This document shows, piece after piece, positions 47,439 to 49,239 of a stretch of 49,239 nucleotides of DNA. The stretch is from Verrucomicrobiota bacterium. GTDB taxonomy: Bacteria > Verrucomicrobiota > Verrucomicrobiia > Opitutales > Opitutaceae. Below the pieces are notes generated by a model, which worked only from the letters and a program-made list of their open reading frames with translations, was not told where the DNA came from and searched no databases. Positions within the stretch are counted from its first letter, which is position 1, and each line of letters opens with the position of its first letter. The position numbers and the translations under genes are program-made. Location of the stretch: assembly GCA_018239845.1 (NCBI GenBank), contig JAFEGO010000003.1, positions 1 through 49,239 of the forward strand, given 5' to 3'.

Positions 47439-48967
47439 AGGGTGCGGTTGAGTTTGGCGAGGAAGCGCGTCACGTCCGGGCGCGCGGACCAGCCGGCGGG
47501 TGCGAGGGCGAGGGCGCGGTCCAGGTCGGAGCGGGCGGCGGCGGGTTTGCCCGTCGCGAGCTGGGCCTGCGCGCGCATGAACCACGCGTCGGGGTTGGTA
47601 GGATCGTACTCCACCATCGTGGAGAAATCGCGCAGCGCATCGGCCCAGCGGCCCTGGCTGGCGAGGAGGATGCCGCGCTGTTTGGCGGGCGAGGCGGGAT
47701 TGGCGGAGAGCTTGATCGCGAGGGTGAGGTCGGCCTCGGCGGCGGCGTACTCGCCGCGCTCCATTTCGTGGATGGCCTGCAGCTCATGGATCTCCGGCAT
47801 CGCGACGCGTGGCGGGATGTCGAGCGCGGCGAGTTCGCGGTAGAGGTAGAAGATGGGATTCACCCGGTCGTTCATCACATGGTGCGCGGGCAGCAACAGG
47901 GCCGCGGCGGCCGCGATTGCCAGCGCATGCGAGAGCCAGCGGGTCTGGGCGGCGAAGCGAAACGCCAGCAGCAACCCCAGCACCGCCACGGGCAGTACCA
48001 TCGTCATGGAGCGGCTGTAATCCTGCGCCGTGGCGAGGCCGGCGGCGATGATAACGAGCACAACTCCAGCTAGCAGCCACGCGGCGGGGCGGAGTACCGC
48101 GGGTCCATGGCGCCAGAGGAGAAACACCGCGGCGCCGACCCAGAGCCACGCTGCCCGCAGACCATCCCAGACGCCGAGGACGATGCGGGAGAGAGGGGCG
48201 TTGAGAAAGTCCTGGCTGCCGAGGTAGCCGGTGAGCGTGGCGCCGGAGGTGGATTGGTGCGCGAGCACACCGAGGCGCACCCCGGCAAACGCCGCCAGCA
48301 GCACGCCGGGCACGAGGAATTCGCGCACCCAGTCGAAGCGCTGCGTGGGCTCCTCCGTGTATGCGAGGATCCAGCGGCAGAGCAGGGCGAGCGGCGCGGC
48401 GAGGACGAAACGCTCGTCGGCCCACGGCGCCCACAGGCAGGCGGCCCACATCCACCGGCGGTCCCGCGCAAAGGCCGTGACGAGGAGGCCGAGCGCGAGC
48501 CACGCATCCCAGTATCCGAGCCAGCCGGTCGAGACAAAGACCCATGAGCCCGCGCCCAGCGCCACGGTCGCGAAAGCGCAGTCGCGCCACGCGACGCCGC
48601 GGCGTCGCAGAAGGGTCACGACAAACGCCAGCGCTGCCAGGACCCCCGCATAGGCGAGACCGAAAAACAGCGGCACGGGCAGGTGGAGCACATGGCCGAC
48701 CAGCGGGAAAAGCAGGCGCCATTGGATGACGCGATGGAGCGGGTCGGCGATCTCCGCCCCGGGGTGGGCGACCTGTTCCAGGACACTCACGCCCCGGCGT
48801 ACCTCGAGCATGCCGGACATCTCCGGCACGCGCGACCAGAGGGAAAACGCGCCCCAGGACGGGCTGAAGAAAAAGAGCAGAACGGCGAAAATGCCTCCAG
48901 CCAGGAGCCAGCGATGGAGGGTTTCGCGGGCGGGCTGGGGTGGGGCGGGCGTGGGTGGGCGGGACAT
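47435..48967 (-). CDS. Polytopic membrane protein with short TPR-like tail
   Basis: A 510-residue membrane protein with about ten hydrophobic segments after a Pro-rich N-terminus (MSRPPTPAPPQPARE). It is not closely recognisable. The tail (about 400-510) carries two or three TPR-like units (MERGEYAAAEADLTLAIKLS, then SQGRWADALRDFSTMVEYDP). Its layout, membrane domain then TPR, mirrors the downstream gene, which it overlaps by 4 bases, so the two may form a complex or have arisen by duplication and divergence. The ATG at 48967 is chosen, and the frame extends upstream without membrane character. The last 272 bases of the window show no gene. Confidence 0.78.
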   Translation of the reverse strand: MSRPPTPAPPQPARETLHRWLLAGGIFAVLLFFFSPSWGAFSLWSRVPEMSGMLEVRRGVSVLEQVAHPGAEIADPLHRVIQWRLLFPLVGHVLHLPVPLFFGLAYAGVLAALAFVVTLLRRRGVAWRDCAFATVALGAGSWVFVSTGWLGYWDAWLALGLLVTAFARDRRWMWAACLWAPWADERFVLAAPLALLCRWILAYTEEPTQRFDWVREFLVPGVLLAAFAGVRLGVLAHQSTSGATLTGYLGSQDFLNAPLSRIVLGVWDGLRAAWLWVGAAVFLLWRHGPAVLRPAAWLLAGVVLVIIAAGLATAQDYSRSMTMVLPVAVLGLLLAFRFAAQTRWLSHALAIAAAAALLLPAHHVMNDRVNPIFYLYRELAALDIPPRVAMPEIHELQAIHEMERGEYAAAEADLTLAIKLSANPASPAKQRGILLASQGRWADALRDFSTMVEYDPTNPDAWFMRAQAQLATGKPAAARSDLDRALALAPAGWSARPDVTRFLAKLNRTL

Positions 48968-49239
48968 GGGATGACGGCGCGCGAAAAAATCACCAGCCGT
49001 AGGGACTGCTTGCGAAGAGCACGCAATCGCGCCCGCTGCACAATCCGAAAATTCCCGGCATCGTTGCGCAGGCAGAAGAGAACGCCTTCCGGACGAGAGG
49101 AAACCCCCTTGGTCTAAGATGCTGCGCAGTTGCAACAAGCGCCCTGTTTGGGTTTTGTCGTTTCAACCCCATTTTGAGCCGGTTCCCCACCATTAATCAC
49201 CGCGCGAATTACCCGGCTTCTTTAGTCAACGATGCGCGC

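Overview
The window is high-GC DNA from a bacterium that most resembles a member of the Verrucomicrobiota, probably Opitutaceae. The placement is inferred from two PEP-CTERM secreted proteins ending in a PEPATYAAL-type sorting signal, several protein types typical of that group, dense short intergenic spacers and GTGA/ATGA-coupled operons. No phylogenetic test was possible. No insertion sequence, CRISPR array, rRNA or phage gene was found, and no gene-free stretch exceeds 300 bases.

Layout. (1) 1-11650, aerobic respiration: a minus-strand caa3-type oxidase operon (subunit II fused to cytochrome c, then I, III, IV and the assembly factor CtaG), a divergent lipoprotein azurin, an alpha/beta hydrolase of different codon use, the heme A pathway (CtaA, CtaB, a DUF420 membrane protein), then a SCO-type copper chaperone coupled to a membrane-anchored protein with two HxHP domains. 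(2) 11669-14658, signalling and stress: a sensorless histidine kinase, a 54-residue ORF, CsbD, a YciE/DUF892 ferritin-like protein, a DUF2934 protein and a NarL-type response regulator. (3) 14899-30205, envelope, lipid and glycan functions: a three-gene operon (six-hairpin glycosidase-like protein, GT4 glycosyltransferase, and a fusion of a phosphodiesterase-like domain with an endonuclease/exonuclease/phosphatase domain), two TVP38/DedA-like proteins, an ABC1 kinase, a cardiolipin synthase-like PLD protein, a PGPGW membrane protein and two FAD oxidoreductases, one with a Rieske domain. (4) 30224-34019: a 16-cysteine Csp-like copper protein, small membrane proteins, tRNA-Ser(CGA), DUF983, tsf, rpsB, initiator tRNA-Met and a tRNA-like remnant. 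(5) 34093-42410, secretion and its regulation: an unknown secreted protein, a RibD-like reductase, two parallel modules of LuxR regulator plus PEP-CTERM gene (the second coupled to a SAM methyltransferase), and a secreted repeat/Ig-like protein. (6) 42551-43706: a ribbon-helix-helix plus nucleotidyltransferase-fold gene pair behind a perfect palindrome, which looks like a toxin-antitoxin type unit. (7) 43711-48967: LacI regulator plus DUF4256, then two translationally coupled polytopic membrane proteins with TPR tails.

The observations most worth following are the RHH/nucleotidyltransferase pair with its palindromic operator candidate, the repeated LuxR/PEP-CTERM modules with G-run inverted repeats, the phosphodiesterase-EEP fusion in a glycolipid-like operon, the double-HxHP protein coupled to the SCO protein, and the CCA-ending tRNA-like remnant next to the initiator tRNA.
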